This document shows, one piece after another, positions 9,135-17,145 of a stretch of DNA of 17,145 nucleotides; position 1 is the first letter of the stretch; each line of letters opens with the position of its first letter. Source of the stretch: Pseudomonadaceae bacterium UBA5811 (lineage in GTDB: Bacteria > Pseudomonadota > Gammaproteobacteria > Pseudomonadales > Pseudomonadaceae); assembly GCA_002417905.1 (NCBI GenBank), contig DIDB01000066.1, positions 1-17,145 on the forward strand. Reading direction: 5' to 3'. Under the pieces are notes generated by a model. That model made no database searches. It had not been told where the DNA came from and saw only the letters and a list, made by a program, of their open reading frames with translations. Position numbers and translations under genes: made by a program.

Positions 9135-9983
9135 TCAATCCTGGGGCTCAAGCTTGCGGAACAGTGGCGTTCCACAGCAGCAGCAGAACACCGCGCCGGG
9201 CTCATGGCTGCCTTTTCCGCACTGGGGGCAGCGGTGCTGCATGGCCTCCGGCCGGATGCTGTTGGCCAGCTCGGCCGTAAAGATGCCAGTGGGTACGGCA
9301 ATGATCGAATACCCCATGATCATCACCAGCGAGGCCAGTGCCTTGCCCAGAGCGGTATGGGGCACGATATCCCCGAAGCCTACGGTTGTCAGGGTAACCA
9401 CGGCCCAGTAAACACTGATCGGGATGCTGGTAAAACCGTTTTCAGGGCCCTCAATGACATACATCAGCGTACCAAACACCACAATCAGGCTGCACACCGA
9501 GATAAAGAAAACCACTATTTTCTGCTGGCTGCTGCGCAGGGCTACTGCCAGGAAATTGGCCTGGGCCAGATAGTGGGTCATCTTCAGGATCCGGAATACC
9601 CGTAGCATCCGGATTACCCGGATCGCGATCAGGTACTGGGTACCGCTCAACAGCAGCGCAATAAAGGCCGGCAGCACGGAAAACAGGTCAATCAGCCCGT
9701 AAAAACTGAAAATATACCGGGCTGGCTTCGGGTGGCAGTAAATGCGTACCAGATACTCCGCCAGAAAAATGACCGTAAAAAACCACTCCAGAGCCCAGAG
9801 CACAGCCCCGTACTGGCGGTGAATATCCACCACACTGTCCAGCATCACCACCAGCAGGCTGGCCAGGATCACCGAAAGCAGGACGGCATCAAAAGCCTTG
9901 CCGGCCGGGGTATCACTATGAAACACCACAATGTACAAACGCTGTCGCCAGCCCAGGGAACTCAATGGCATCCGTTTTTCCAT
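9135..9983 (-). CDS. Voltage-gated potassium channel with C-terminal zinc ribbon
   Basis: 282 aa with the chosen start. A six-helix channel subunit: S1 at about 31-50, S2 near LEWFFTVIFLAEYLVRIY, S3 near FYGLIDLFSVLPAFIALLL. S4 has basic residues at every third position (RVIRMLRVFRILK), S5 is FFISVCSLIVVFGTLMY, a pore loop carries the K+ filter TTVGFGD, and S6 is LASLVMIMGYSIIAVPTGIF. After S6 comes a zinc ribbon, CPQCG and later CCCCG, with pairs CxxC...CxxC. The family moves K+ across the inner membrane as tetramers. The start is uncertain: ATGs at 10013, 9983 and 9971 are in frame; the first has no ribosome binding site, the other two have GGA at usable spacing. It is divergent from the two-component genes. 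Confidence 0.9.
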   Translation of the reverse strand: MEKRMPLSSLGWRQRLYIVVFHSDTPAGKAFDAVLLSVILASLLVVMLDSVVDIHRQYGAVLWALEWFFTVIFLAEYLVRIYCHPKPARYIFSFYGLIDLFSVLPAFIALLLSGTQYLIAIRVIRMLRVFRILKMTHYLAQANFLAVALRSSQQKIVVFFISVCSLIVVFGTLMYVIEGPENGFTSIPISVYWAVVTLTTVGFGDIVPHTALGKALASLVMIMGYSIIAVPTGIFTAELANSIRPEAMQHRCPQCGKGSHEPGAVFCCCCGTPLFRKLEPQD

Positions 9984-10064
9984 ACGGCTATCCGGTTCAG
10001 ATAAAAAGATCATCCTAACGGAGATCAGGGTACTGGGGACAAAGCCATAAAAAACACTCTATTG

Positions 10065-10074
10065 CCTGTACAGG
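10065..10074. promoter_or_regulatory. Operator-like palindrome CCTGTACAGG
   Basis: A 10-nt perfect palindrome in the divergent gap between the channel gene and the response regulator gene, 70 bases before the latter. It would suit a dimeric regulator, possibly the adjacent OmpR-type protein, although those more often bind direct repeats. No clear -10/-35 pair was found beside it. Confidence 0.3.
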
Positions 10075-10102
10075 TAAAAAGGCTGGATTACGGGCCCAGC
10101 CT
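10075..10102 (-). terminator. Terminator-like hairpin in the divergent gap
   Basis: AGGCTGG (10080-10086) pairs with CCAGCCT (10096-10102), loop 9 nt. On the minus strand TTTTT (10080-10076, overlapping the stem end by one base) follows, the shape of an intrinsic terminator. No minus-strand gene lies directly to its right, so it may stop antisense transcription entering the channel gene, or act as a stem in the 5' leader of the regulator message. Confidence 0.4.
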
Positions 10103-10144
10103 GCTGGTTGAATAGCCCGGAAACCTACTGACCGGGAAAACCTC

Positions 10145-10804
10145 ATGCGCGTACTGCTGGTTGAAGATGACCAGGCCCTGGGCGAAGGGATCCGGGCAGC
10201 CCTCCGGAGCGAAAGCTATACCGTTGACTGGTTACAGGATGGTGCCAGCGCCCTGCATGCACTGAAAACCGAGGCGTTCGAGCTGGTGGTTCTGGACCTG
10301 GGCCTGCCCCGGCTGGACGGACTTTCCGTGCTCAAGCAATTGCGGGCCGGAGCCAGCACCGTACCCGTTCTGGTCCTGACCGCCCGGGACACCACCAGCG
10401 ACCGGATTGCCGGACTGGATGCCGGAGCGGATGACTACCTGGTCAAACCGTTCGATGTTGCTGAACTGAAAGCCCGGCTGCGGGCCCTGCTGCGGCGCAG
10501 TCTGAACCGGCCCCATACCCTGATCACCTGGCGGGATATCCAGCTGGACCCCACCACCCAGCAGGTCAGCCATCAGGGGCTGGCCATCAGCCTGTCCCGC
10601 AAGGAGTTTCTCCTGCTGCACCAGCTGCTGGCCCAGCCGGGCCGGGTACTGACCCGGGATCGCCTGCAGGAGGCCCTGTATGGCTGGGATGATGAAGTGG
10701 AAAGTAATGCCCTCGAAGTCCATATCCATCACCTGCGCAAGAAATTTTTCCCCGAACTGATCCGGACCGTACGTGGCGTTGGCTATCTGGTGGACAAGGC
10801 CTGA
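10145..10804 (+). CDS. OmpR/PhoB-family response regulator (QseB/PmrA-like)
   Basis: 219 aa. The receiver domain (about 1-115) shows the acidic pair after MRVLLVEDDQ, the phosphoacceptor D51 in VVLDLGLP, T79 in VLVLTARD and K101 in DDYLVKPF. A winged-helix DNA-binding domain (about 122-218) contains LSRKEFLLLHQLLAQPGRVLTRDRL and HIHHLRKKF...RTVRGVGYLV. Such proteins switch transcription on phosphorylation by a partner kinase. The stop TGA is separated by one base from the ATG of the kinase gene, so the two are co-transcribed. The Shine-Dalgarno sequence is weak (GGGA, 10-11 nt away). Closest in style to QseB, PmrA/BasR and TctD regulators; the signal is unknown. Confidence 0.93.
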   Translation: MRVLLVEDDQALGEGIRAALRSESYTVDWLQDGASALHALKTEAFELVVLDLGLPRLDGLSVLKQLRAGASTVPVLVLTARDTTSDRIAGLDAGADDYLVKPFDVAELKARLRALLRRSLNRPHTLITWRDIQLDPTTQQVSHQGLAISLSRKEFLLLHQLLAQPGRVLTRDRLQEALYGWDDEVESNALEVHIHHLRKKFFPELIRTVRGVGYLVDKA

Positions 10805-10805
10805 C

Positions 10806-12329
10806 ATGTGGTCACTGCGCAGCCGGGTGCTGGCCCTGGTGCTGGGGCTGCTGACCCTGTCCCTGCCAATGATCTCCTACAAGAGCTACCGGGACGCCCA
10901 GCACGAAACCGAAGAGCTGTTTGATGCCCAGCTGGCCCAGAGCGCCCGGCTGCTGGAGGGACTGGTCGGCCACAATATGAGCGAGGAATCCCTCAATCAG
11001 GTACAGCGCGCCCTGGATGAGGCCATCAACCTGCAGACCCGGGCGCCGTTCAGCAGTACACCCGGCCATCCCTACGAAAGCAAGCTGGCCTTCCAGGTAT
11101 TTACCAACAGCGGCCGGCTGATCCTGCGCTCGGCCAGCGTGCCGGAAAGCGCCCTGGACGAACTGCTGCAGGCCCGCTATCCGGACTACCGGCTGGATGA
11201 ACGTATCCCGCTGTCCCTGAAAGAGCTGCACCCGGACGGTTATTACGATGTCATGCTGGAAGACGGGCATTTATGGCGCCTGTTTGTGCTGCACGACCAG
11301 CAGACAGACCTGTGGGTTCTGGCGGGTGAACGTGAAGACGTCCGGGGCGAGCTGGTCGGCAAGATTGCCCGGAGAACCCTGGTTCCTGACCTGCTGGCCC
11401 TGCCCATGCTGGCCCTGATGGTCTGGCTGGCGGTTGGCTTCGGCCTGCGTCCGCTGGAGCGGATGGTCCAGCGCCTCAAATCCCGGGATCCGGGCAACCT
11501 CTCGCCGATTGCCTTTGATCCGTTGCCCGCCGAACTGGAGCCCATGGCCGCCTCCCTGAACCGGCTGCTGCTGCAACTGACCCGGCTGCTGGCCCGGGAA
11601 AAACGCTTTCTGGCCGATGCCGCCCATGAGCTGCGCACCCCCCTGGCCGTTCTGCGGATTCACCAGCAGAATGCCCTGGCAGCCCGGACACCGGAGGACC
11701 GGGAAGACGCCCTGCACCATCTTGGGCAGGCGGTGGCGCGGGCCACCCGGGTGGTAACCCAGATGCTGACCCTGGCCCGGCTGGAACCCAGTGCCATACA
11801 GACCGGCATGAACCCGCTGGACCTGCGCGCCCTGGTCCGCAGCCAGCTGGCCGAACTGACCCCCCTGGCCCTTGACCAGGGGCAGGAGCTGACCCTGGAA
11901 GCCTGTGAAAGCAGCTCATTCTGGATGCCCGGTGATGCCCCAAGCCTGGGCATCCTGCTGCAGAACCTGATCAGCAATGCCGTGCAATACACCCCGCGGG
12001 GCGGCCAGATCCAGGTGGTACTGGAAAACGAAGGGCTGAATGTCCTGGTACTGCGGGTCCGGGACAGCGGGCCCGGCGTGCCGCCCGCCCTGCGCAGCAA
12101 GCTGTTCGAGCGCTTTTTCCGCCAGGGACCTGGCCAGGGTGCCGGACTCGGCCTGTCCATCGTGGCCCGGATCGTCGAACTGCACAATGGCAGCATTGCC
12201 CTGCGCGACTCGCCACTGGGCGGCCTGGAAGTGTGCGTACGCGTTCCCCGCAGCGAACCGCTTACCGGGTATGGCAAGAGTCCACATGGGAGCAGCAAGC
12301 CTTCACCGCCAGCCGGTCAGCCTGATTGA
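10806..12329 (+). CDS. Sensor histidine kinase (QseC/PmrB-like)
   Basis: 507 aa. TM1 is at about 4-22; a periplasmic sensor of about 150 residues begins SYRDAQHETEELFDAQLAQSA, typical of the two-component sensor kinase N-terminal domain of QseC relatives. TM2 is near LLALPMLALMVWLAVGFGL. The H-box FLADAAHELRTPLAVLR has the phospho-accepting H274. The ATPase domain shows the N-box NLISNAVQYTPRGG, G1 RDSGPGVP, F-box FERFFR and G2 GAGLGLSIV. AAGG lies before the ATG at 10806, one base after the regulator stop; an ATG 11 codons upstream lies inside the regulator gene. The last 23 codons overlap the end of the convergent cadR gene and form an unusual Ser/Pro-rich tail. Confidence 0.93.
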   Translation: MWSLRSRVLALVLGLLTLSLPMISYKSYRDAQHETEELFDAQLAQSARLLEGLVGHNMSEESLNQVQRALDEAINLQTRAPFSSTPGHPYESKLAFQVFTNSGRLILRSASVPESALDELLQARYPDYRLDERIPLSLKELHPDGYYDVMLEDGHLWRLFVLHDQQTDLWVLAGEREDVRGELVGKIARRTLVPDLLALPMLALMVWLAVGFGLRPLERMVQRLKSRDPGNLSPIAFDPLPAELEPMAASLNRLLLQLTRLLAREKRFLADAAHELRTPLAVLRIHQQNALAARTPEDREDALHHLGQAVARATRVVTQMLTLARLEPSAIQTGMNPLDLRALVRSQLAELTPLALDQGQELTLEACESSSFWMPGDAPSLGILLQNLISNAVQYTPRGGQIQVVLENEGLNVLVLRVRDSGPGVPPALRSKLFERFFRQGPGQGAGLGLSIVARIVELHNGSIALRDSPLGGLEVCVRVPRSEPLTGYGKSPHGSSKPSPPAGQPD

Positions 12330-12699
12330 GCTGATGCAGAATCTCGCACTGCGGCTGCCCGGAACAGCTGTGGCGCAGCGCAGACAGCTGGGCTTCCAGT
12401 GCCTGCAAACTGGCAATCCGTGCCCGGACATGCCCCAGATGGGCCTCAATCAGCTGATTGACGCGGCTGCAGTTGGCACCGGGCTGATCCCGCAGCACCA
12501 GCAGCTGGCGAATTTCCTCCAGAGTCATGTCCAGTCCCCGGCAGTTGCGGATAAATGTCAGCCGCTCCAGCTGGGCCTCCCCGTAAATCCGGTAATTGCT
12601 GCCACTGCGCTCCGGCTCCGGCAACAATCCTTCCCGCTCGTAATAACGCACGGTCTCCACCGGGCACCTTGCCCGGCGGGCCAGCTCACCAATCCGCAT
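12262..12699 (-). CDS. cadR: CadR/PbrR-type MerR-family Cd(II)/Pb(II)-responsive regulator
   Basis: 145 aa. The MerR DNA-binding domain (MRIGELARRARCPVETVRYYEREGLLPEPER) is followed by the long dimer helix (ARIASLQALEAQLSALRH). Metal-site cysteines sit at C77 (GANCSRVN), C112 and C118 (SCSGQPQCEI), the arrangement of CadR and PbrR; the 112-118 loop is about one residue shorter than in CadR as I remember it. The tail KACCSHVDSCHTR is rich in Cys and His, like the His-rich tail of Pseudomonas CadR that binds a second Cd ion. Such proteins sit on the promoter of the efflux gene and untwist it when metal binds. It is divergent from the ATPase gene, with AAGGGG before its ATG, and its 3' end overlaps the kinase gene by 68 bases. 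Confidence 0.93.
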   Translation of the reverse strand: MRIGELARRARCPVETVRYYEREGLLPEPERSGSNYRIYGEAQLERLTFIRNCRGLDMTLEEIRQLLVLRDQPGANCSRVNQLIEAHLGHVRARIASLQALEAQLSALRHSCSGQPQCEILHQLNQADRLAVKACCSHVDSCHTR

Positions 12700-12710
12700 C
12701 CGTTATCCCC

Positions 12711-12741
12711 TTGACCCTGAAGTCACTACAGACTGTTTACT
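12711..12741 (+). promoter_or_regulatory. MerR-type cadA promoter and CadR operator
   Basis: The -35 box TTGACC (12711-12716) and -10 box TTTACT (12736-12741) are 19 bp apart, the overlong spacer typical of promoters activated by MerR-family proteins. Inside the spacer CTGAAGT (12717-12723) and ACTACAG (12725-12731) form a 7-bp dyad with one mismatch around a single base. It lies 28 bases before the ATPase ATG and 11 bases from the cadR ATG on the other strand, so CadR likely also represses itself. Confidence 0.75.
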
Positions 12742-12769
12742 CCGGTACAGCCCTTCCGGAGAACCTGCC

Positions 12770-15151
12770 ATGAACGCCTGTAACTGCTGCCCGCCGCCCG
12801 GCGAACTGCCCGTCCTCGGCCAGTCCCCAGCCTCCCCGGATATCTGCAGCCAGCAGGTCCGGCTAGACATTGAAGATATGGACTGCCCGGCTGAAGAGCT
12901 GCAGCTCCGCAAAGCCCTGCAGGCCCTCCCCTGGATCCGGCATCTGGAATTCAGCCTGCTGGAACGTCGCCTGCAGATCACCTACCACGCACCGGGTGAC
13001 CTGTCACAGATCCTGCAACAGATCGCCAGTACCGGCCTGCAGGCCCGGCCACTGCTGGCCAGCCAGCAGAGCTGCCTGCAGATTTCCCAGCTGTGCTGCG
13101 CTGTTGAAGAAAGCCAGATCCGCAACCGGCTGTCCAGCCTGCCCGGCCTTGAGGACCTGCAGATCAACCTGCTGCAGCGCACCCTGACTTTCCGCCACAC
13201 TCCGGAAGCGCTGGAAACCGCACTGGCCAGCCTGCAGGCCATGGGGTTTACCCCACAGCCTGTCCAGACGGACAGCCCGCCAGCCCCGCTGGCCACAGGC
13301 CTCCCCCCCTGGCAGCTGGCAGTAGCCGGAGTGGCGGCGCTGCTGGCTGAAGGCCTGCATCTTGTCCAGAATACCCCGGACTGGCTGGTTGCCCTGCCAG
13401 CCCTGGTCGCCATCTGCCTCAGTGGTCTGACGGTATACCGCAAGGGCTGGCTGGCCCTGAAAAACCGTGACCTGAACATCAATGCCCTGATGAGCGTGGC
13501 CGTAACCGGCGCCCTGCTGATCGGCCAGTGGCCGGAAGCAGCCATGGTCATGGTCCTGTTTGCCCTGGCGGAACGGCTGGAAGCCAGAGCCATGGACCGG
13601 GCCCGGGATGCCCTTCGTGGCCTTCTGGAACTGGCACCACAGCAGGCGCTGGTCCTGCAGCCGGATGGCCAGTGGCGGCGCGTCGCCGCCGCCGCCGTTC
13701 CTGTCGGCAGCCGGGTACGGGTCCGGCCCGGTGAACGCAGTGCACTGGATGGCCAGGTCTTGCAAGGCCAGTCCAGCGGTAACCAGGCCCCCATCACCGG
13801 GGAAAGCCTGCCGGTCGAAAAAAGTCCGGGCGATCCGCTGTTTGCAGGCACCATCAACCAGGCGGGAGAGCTGGAGTATCAGACCCGCAGCACGGCGTCA
13901 GACAGTACCCTGGCCCGAATCATCCAGACGGTGGAGCAGGCCCAGAGCGCCCGTGCGCCAACCCAGCGCTTTGTTGACCGCTTTGCCCGGCTGTACACAC
14001 CCGCCATACTGGGGCTGGCACTGGCCGTCGCCCTGCTGCCCCCCCTGTTCGGCAGTCTGCCAGTCCAGCAGTGGATTTACCGGGCGCTGGTCCTGCTGGT
14101 GGTGGCCTGCCCCTGTGCACTGGTCATCGCCACCCCGGTAACCCTGGTTAGCGGCCTGGCGGCGGCCGCCCGCCGGGGTATTCTGGTCAAGGGTGGCAGC
14201 GGGCTGGAAACCGCCAGCCGGATTACCGATCTGGCACTGGACAAGACCGGCACCCTGACCCGGGGACAGCCCACCCTGACCGACCAGCAAGCGATTGGTC
14301 CCGACGCCATGAGCCAGTATCAATCCCTGGCCGCCCGCCTGGCGGCCCGCTCTGACCATCCGGTATCCCGGGCCATTCTTGGTGCACTGGGTGATACACC
14401 CGCCGCCGGCCCGGTCAGCCAGGTGACCGCCCTGCCCGGCCGGGGCATACGGGGCTACATTGATGGCCACTGTTATCACCTGGGCAACCACCCGCTGATC
14501 GAAGACCTTGGCCTGTGCTCGCCCGCCCTGGAAAAACAGCTGGCCCCACTGGAGGCTGCTGGCAAGACCGTTAACCTGCTCTGCGATGAACACCGGGTAC
14601 TCGCCCTGTTTGCCGTTGCCGACACGCTGAAGCCCGGCAGCCACCAGGCGATTGCTGAACTGCACCAGCTGGGCATCCAGACCCTGATGCTCAGCGGTGA
14701 CAACCTGCAGACTGCCCGGCTGATAGGCCAGCAGGCTGGCATTACCGAGGTTTATGGCGACCTGCTGCCTGCCGGCAAGCTTGCCGCCGTGGAGCAGCGG
14801 CTCGGAGCCGGCCGTACTGTAGCCATGGCCGGCGACGGTATCAACGATGCCCCGGCGCTGGCCCGGGCTGATCTGGGATTCGCCATGGGTGCTGCTGGCA
14901 GCGACACGGCCATTGAAACCGCCGACATTGCCATCATGGACGATGACTTGCGCAAGATTCCGCTGTTTATCCGGCTGGCCCGCCGTACCATGGCGGTCCT
15001 CAAGGCCAATATCTGGCTGGCTGTCGGCATCAAGACCCTGTTTCTGGCAACCGCTATTACCGGTTATGCCACCCTCTGGATGGCTGTTTTTGCCGATATG
15101 GGCGTCAGCCTGCTGGTAGTCTTTAACGGATTGCGCCTGCTGCGGGCCTGA
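12770..15151 (+). CDS. cadA: CadA/ZntA-type Cd2+/Zn2+/Pb2+-exporting P1B ATPase
   Basis: 793 aa inner-membrane pump that exports divalent soft metals using ATP. The N-terminus has a CxCC cluster (MNACNCC). A first HMA-like domain carries DMDCPAEE, the CadA-type variant of the metal motif, and a second (about 102-163) has the degenerate LCCAVEE. The pump core shows TGES (343-346), the transmembrane metal motif CPC (447-449), phosphorylated D491 in DKTGT, H530-P531 in the nucleotide domain and GDGINDAP starting at 688. K755 and D776 in the last membrane helices have the spacing I recall for ZntA K693/D714 and mark the Zn/Cd/Pb class rather than copper. GGAG precedes the ATG. Its divergent promoter is of MerR type next to cadR. 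Confidence 0.95.
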   Translation: MNACNCCPPPGELPVLGQSPASPDICSQQVRLDIEDMDCPAEELQLRKALQALPWIRHLEFSLLERRLQITYHAPGDLSQILQQIASTGLQARPLLASQQSCLQISQLCCAVEESQIRNRLSSLPGLEDLQINLLQRTLTFRHTPEALETALASLQAMGFTPQPVQTDSPPAPLATGLPPWQLAVAGVAALLAEGLHLVQNTPDWLVALPALVAICLSGLTVYRKGWLALKNRDLNINALMSVAVTGALLIGQWPEAAMVMVLFALAERLEARAMDRARDALRGLLELAPQQALVLQPDGQWRRVAAAAVPVGSRVRVRPGERSALDGQVLQGQSSGNQAPITGESLPVEKSPGDPLFAGTINQAGELEYQTRSTASDSTLARIIQTVEQAQSARAPTQRFVDRFARLYTPAILGLALAVALLPPLFGSLPVQQWIYRALVLLVVACPCALVIATPVTLVSGLAAAARRGILVKGGSGLETASRITDLALDKTGTLTRGQPTLTDQQAIGPDAMSQYQSLAARLAARSDHPVSRAILGALGDTPAAGPVSQVTALPGRGIRGYIDGHCYHLGNHPLIEDLGLCSPALEKQLAPLEAAGKTVNLLCDEHRVLALFAVADTLKPGSHQAIAELHQLGIQTLMLSGDNLQTARLIGQQAGITEVYGDLLPAGKLAAVEQRLGAGRTVAMAGDGINDAPALARADLGFAMGAAGSDTAIETADIAIMDDDLRKIPLFIRLARRTMAVLKANIWLAVGIKTLFLATAITGYATLWMAVFADMGVSLLVVFNGLRLLRA

Positions 15152-15191
15152 TGGCCTCGCCTGAACTTATGGCACCTGATGGAGCTGCTGA

Positions 15192-15824
15192 ATGACCACC
15201 GCCTTTTCCTGCCCCCACACCCTGTATCTGGTCCGCCACGGGGAAACTGACTGGAATGTACGGGGCCTGCTGCAGGGCAGCCAGGATATCCCGCTAAATT
15301 CGCTGGGCCGCCAGCAGGCGACCCGGGCCGGTGATAACCTGAACTGGCTGCTGCCCCACAATAGCCCGCTGGACTTTATTTCCAGTCCGCTCCAGCGGGC
15401 CAGGGAAACCATGCAGCTGCTGCGCCAGCAACTGGGTCTCCCCCCCGGGGATTACCGCTGTGACGGGCGGCTGAAAGAAATCAGCTTCGGTGACTGGGAA
15501 GGCCTGAGCTGGGCCCAGATCCACCAGCAGGAACCGGAACGCTACCAGCAGTATCTGGCCAGTCCGGTGGACTTTCCCATGCCCAACGGAGAATGCTGGC
15601 AGACTGTATTTGACCGGATCAGCAGTCTGCTGGCCAGCCTGCAGCGGGACAGCCTGCTGGTCGGCCACTCCATCGTGCTCAAAGCTTTCCTTGCCGTTGC
15701 CGGAGGAATTGATCCCCGGCAGCTACCCCCGCTGCACATGCCCCAGGACCGCATACTGGTCATGCGCCATGGCCAGTTCGCCTGGCTGCAGGCCACCGGC
15801 ACAGCCGACGGCCAGCCAGACTGA
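15192..15824 (+). CDS. Histidine phosphatase family protein (GpmB/CobC-like)
   Basis: 210 aa, cytoplasmic. The phosphohistidine motif LYLVRHGETDWN places catalytic H16 after R15. SSPLQRARETM supplies the second phosphate-binding Arg, E96 in LKEISFGDWEG is the likely proton donor, and the second catalytic His is H159 in LLVGHSIVLK. These are the hallmarks of the branch 1 histidine phosphatase superfamily, which includes cofactor-dependent and -independent phosphoglycerate mutases, alpha-ribazole phosphatase and broad phosphatases. Substrate cannot be told from sequence alone. GGAG lies 8 nt before the ATG. It starts 40 bases after cadA on the same strand with no terminator between them, so it may be read through with the metal pump. 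Confidence 0.9.
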   Translation: MTTAFSCPHTLYLVRHGETDWNVRGLLQGSQDIPLNSLGRQQATRAGDNLNWLLPHNSPLDFISSPLQRARETMQLLRQQLGLPPGDYRCDGRLKEISFGDWEGLSWAQIHQQEPERYQQYLASPVDFPMPNGECWQTVFDRISSLLASLQRDSLLVGHSIVLKAFLAVAGGIDPRQLPPLHMPQDRILVMRHGQFAWLQATGTADGQPD

Positions 15825-15834
15825 ACCGGACCTG

Positions 15835-16035
15835 TTATGCACGACACAGCACCACAGTCTGGAAATAAGCCCGGTTGATAATGCCATCCTTGAACCAGAT
15901 GCAGTTAACCGTACCGTTATCCAGGCTCTCCACGGTCATGGACGGGCCCCCGGAGCGGAGCTGGACCACATCCCCCTCTTTAAGCGGGCTGTTATCTGCG
16001 GAGGACGCTTTTTTTGCGGAGTGTTTGGGAAACAT
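15835..16035 (-). CDS. YodC family protein (DUF2158)
   Basis: 66 aa with the chosen start. The core LKEGDVVQLRSGGPSMTVESLDNGTVNCIWFKDGIINRAYFQTVVL matches the DUF2158/YodC fold: GDVVxLxSGGPxMTV, then the C-x-W-F pair. These are small cytoplasmic proteins of unknown function. The start at 16035 is chosen because family members have only a few residues before the GDVV motif and because AGG lies 7 nt upstream. In-frame ATG 16125 or the codon at 16149 would add 30-38 residues of AT-rich, poorly conserved sequence. It converges with the phosphatase gene, 10 bases apart. Confidence 0.82.
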   Translation of the reverse strand: MFPKHSAKKASSADNSPLKEGDVVQLRSGGPSMTVESLDNGTVNCIWFKDGIINRAYFQTVVLCRA

Positions 16036-16209
16036 GGGGAACCTGCCATTATTGAGGTGACGAAATCTTTTCTGTTTTAACGTCTGAATCCATGCAGCAA
16101 TTTGGCTACTGTATGAATTTTTCATATCAAAAGTAACCTGTGAGCACACTTATAAAGCCAATGCTACCCAGTCATGATTCTGGTGTGCGTTCAAACTTCA
16201 AGCTATCCC

Positions 16210-16252
16210 AAAAACCGGACAAAGCCGGCGGGTACCCCCCGAAAAAACCCGC
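16210..16252 (-). terminator. Terminator hairpins downstream of the aldo/keto reductase
   Basis: On the minus strand GCGGGT (16252-16247) pairs with ACCCGC (16233-16228), and directly after it CCGG (16228-16225) can pair with CCGG (16218-16215), followed by TTTTT (16214-16210). Both lie within 50 bases of the reductase stop. The second stem is short, so the strength is uncertain. Confidence 0.5.
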
Positions 16253-16259
16253 AGCCTGC

Positions 16260-17145
<886 letters not shown>

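Noticed and set aside
12239..15824. Kinase and histidine phosphatase both ending in Gly-Gln-Pro-Asp
   Set aside because: Four shared residues at the ends of unrelated proteins are most likely chance.

Overview
The window looks like one assembled contig of about 17 kb from a gamma- or betaproteobacterium with a fairly GC-rich genome. The evidence is the gene order thrS-infC-rpmI-rplT-pheS-pheT-ihfA, an IHF-alpha gene directly after pheT, a QseBC/PmrAB-type two-component pair and a CadR/CadA pair. I cannot name the genus from the sequence. Both ends cut genes. The left edge holds only the first 20 codons of a class II DAHP synthase. At the right edge an aldo/keto reductase loses its N-terminus because the last 119 bases are not genomic: they are Illumina Nextera adapter read-through plus tail noise.

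Layout. 1-60 (-): start of a class II DAHP synthase. 61-731: sparse, with one doubtful 73-codon ORF and the terminator of yfdX. 732-1466 (-): exported YfdX-family protein. 1467-1915: no gene seen. 1916-8909 (-): the translation cluster ihfA, pheT, pheS, rplT, rpmI, infC, thrS, transcribed from thrS towards ihfA. 9135-9983 (-): voltage-gated potassium channel with a C-terminal zinc ribbon. 10145-12329 (+): OmpR-type response regulator and QseC-like kinase, divergent from the channel. 12262-12699 (-) and 12770-15151 (+): CadR-type MerR regulator and CadA-type P1B ATPase on a shared divergent promoter, followed by a histidine phosphatase (+). 15835-16035 (-): YodC/DUF2158 protein. 16260-17026 (-): truncated aldo/keto reductase.

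The translation cluster carries readable control signals. infC probably starts at an AUU codon, the known basis of IF3 autoregulation. The thrS leader holds a 7-bp stem with a 7-nt loop UUGGUAG, which imitates a tRNA-Thr(GGU) anticodon arm about 30 nt upstream of the start and suggests ThrRS translational autoregulation as in E. coli. The rplT-pheS gap packs three strong hairpins. The metal module is a canonical Cd/Pb/Zn efflux switch: a 19-bp promoter spacer with a central dyad, sensor cysteines at 77, 112 and 118, and an ATPase with CPC and the K/D pair of Zn/Cd/Pb pumps.

I see no CRISPR array, transposase, phage gene, tRNA or rRNA, and nothing that amounts to a new multi-gene system. The most useful observations are the adapter artefact, the thrS anticodon mimic, the non-AUG infC start and the hairpin cluster before pheS.
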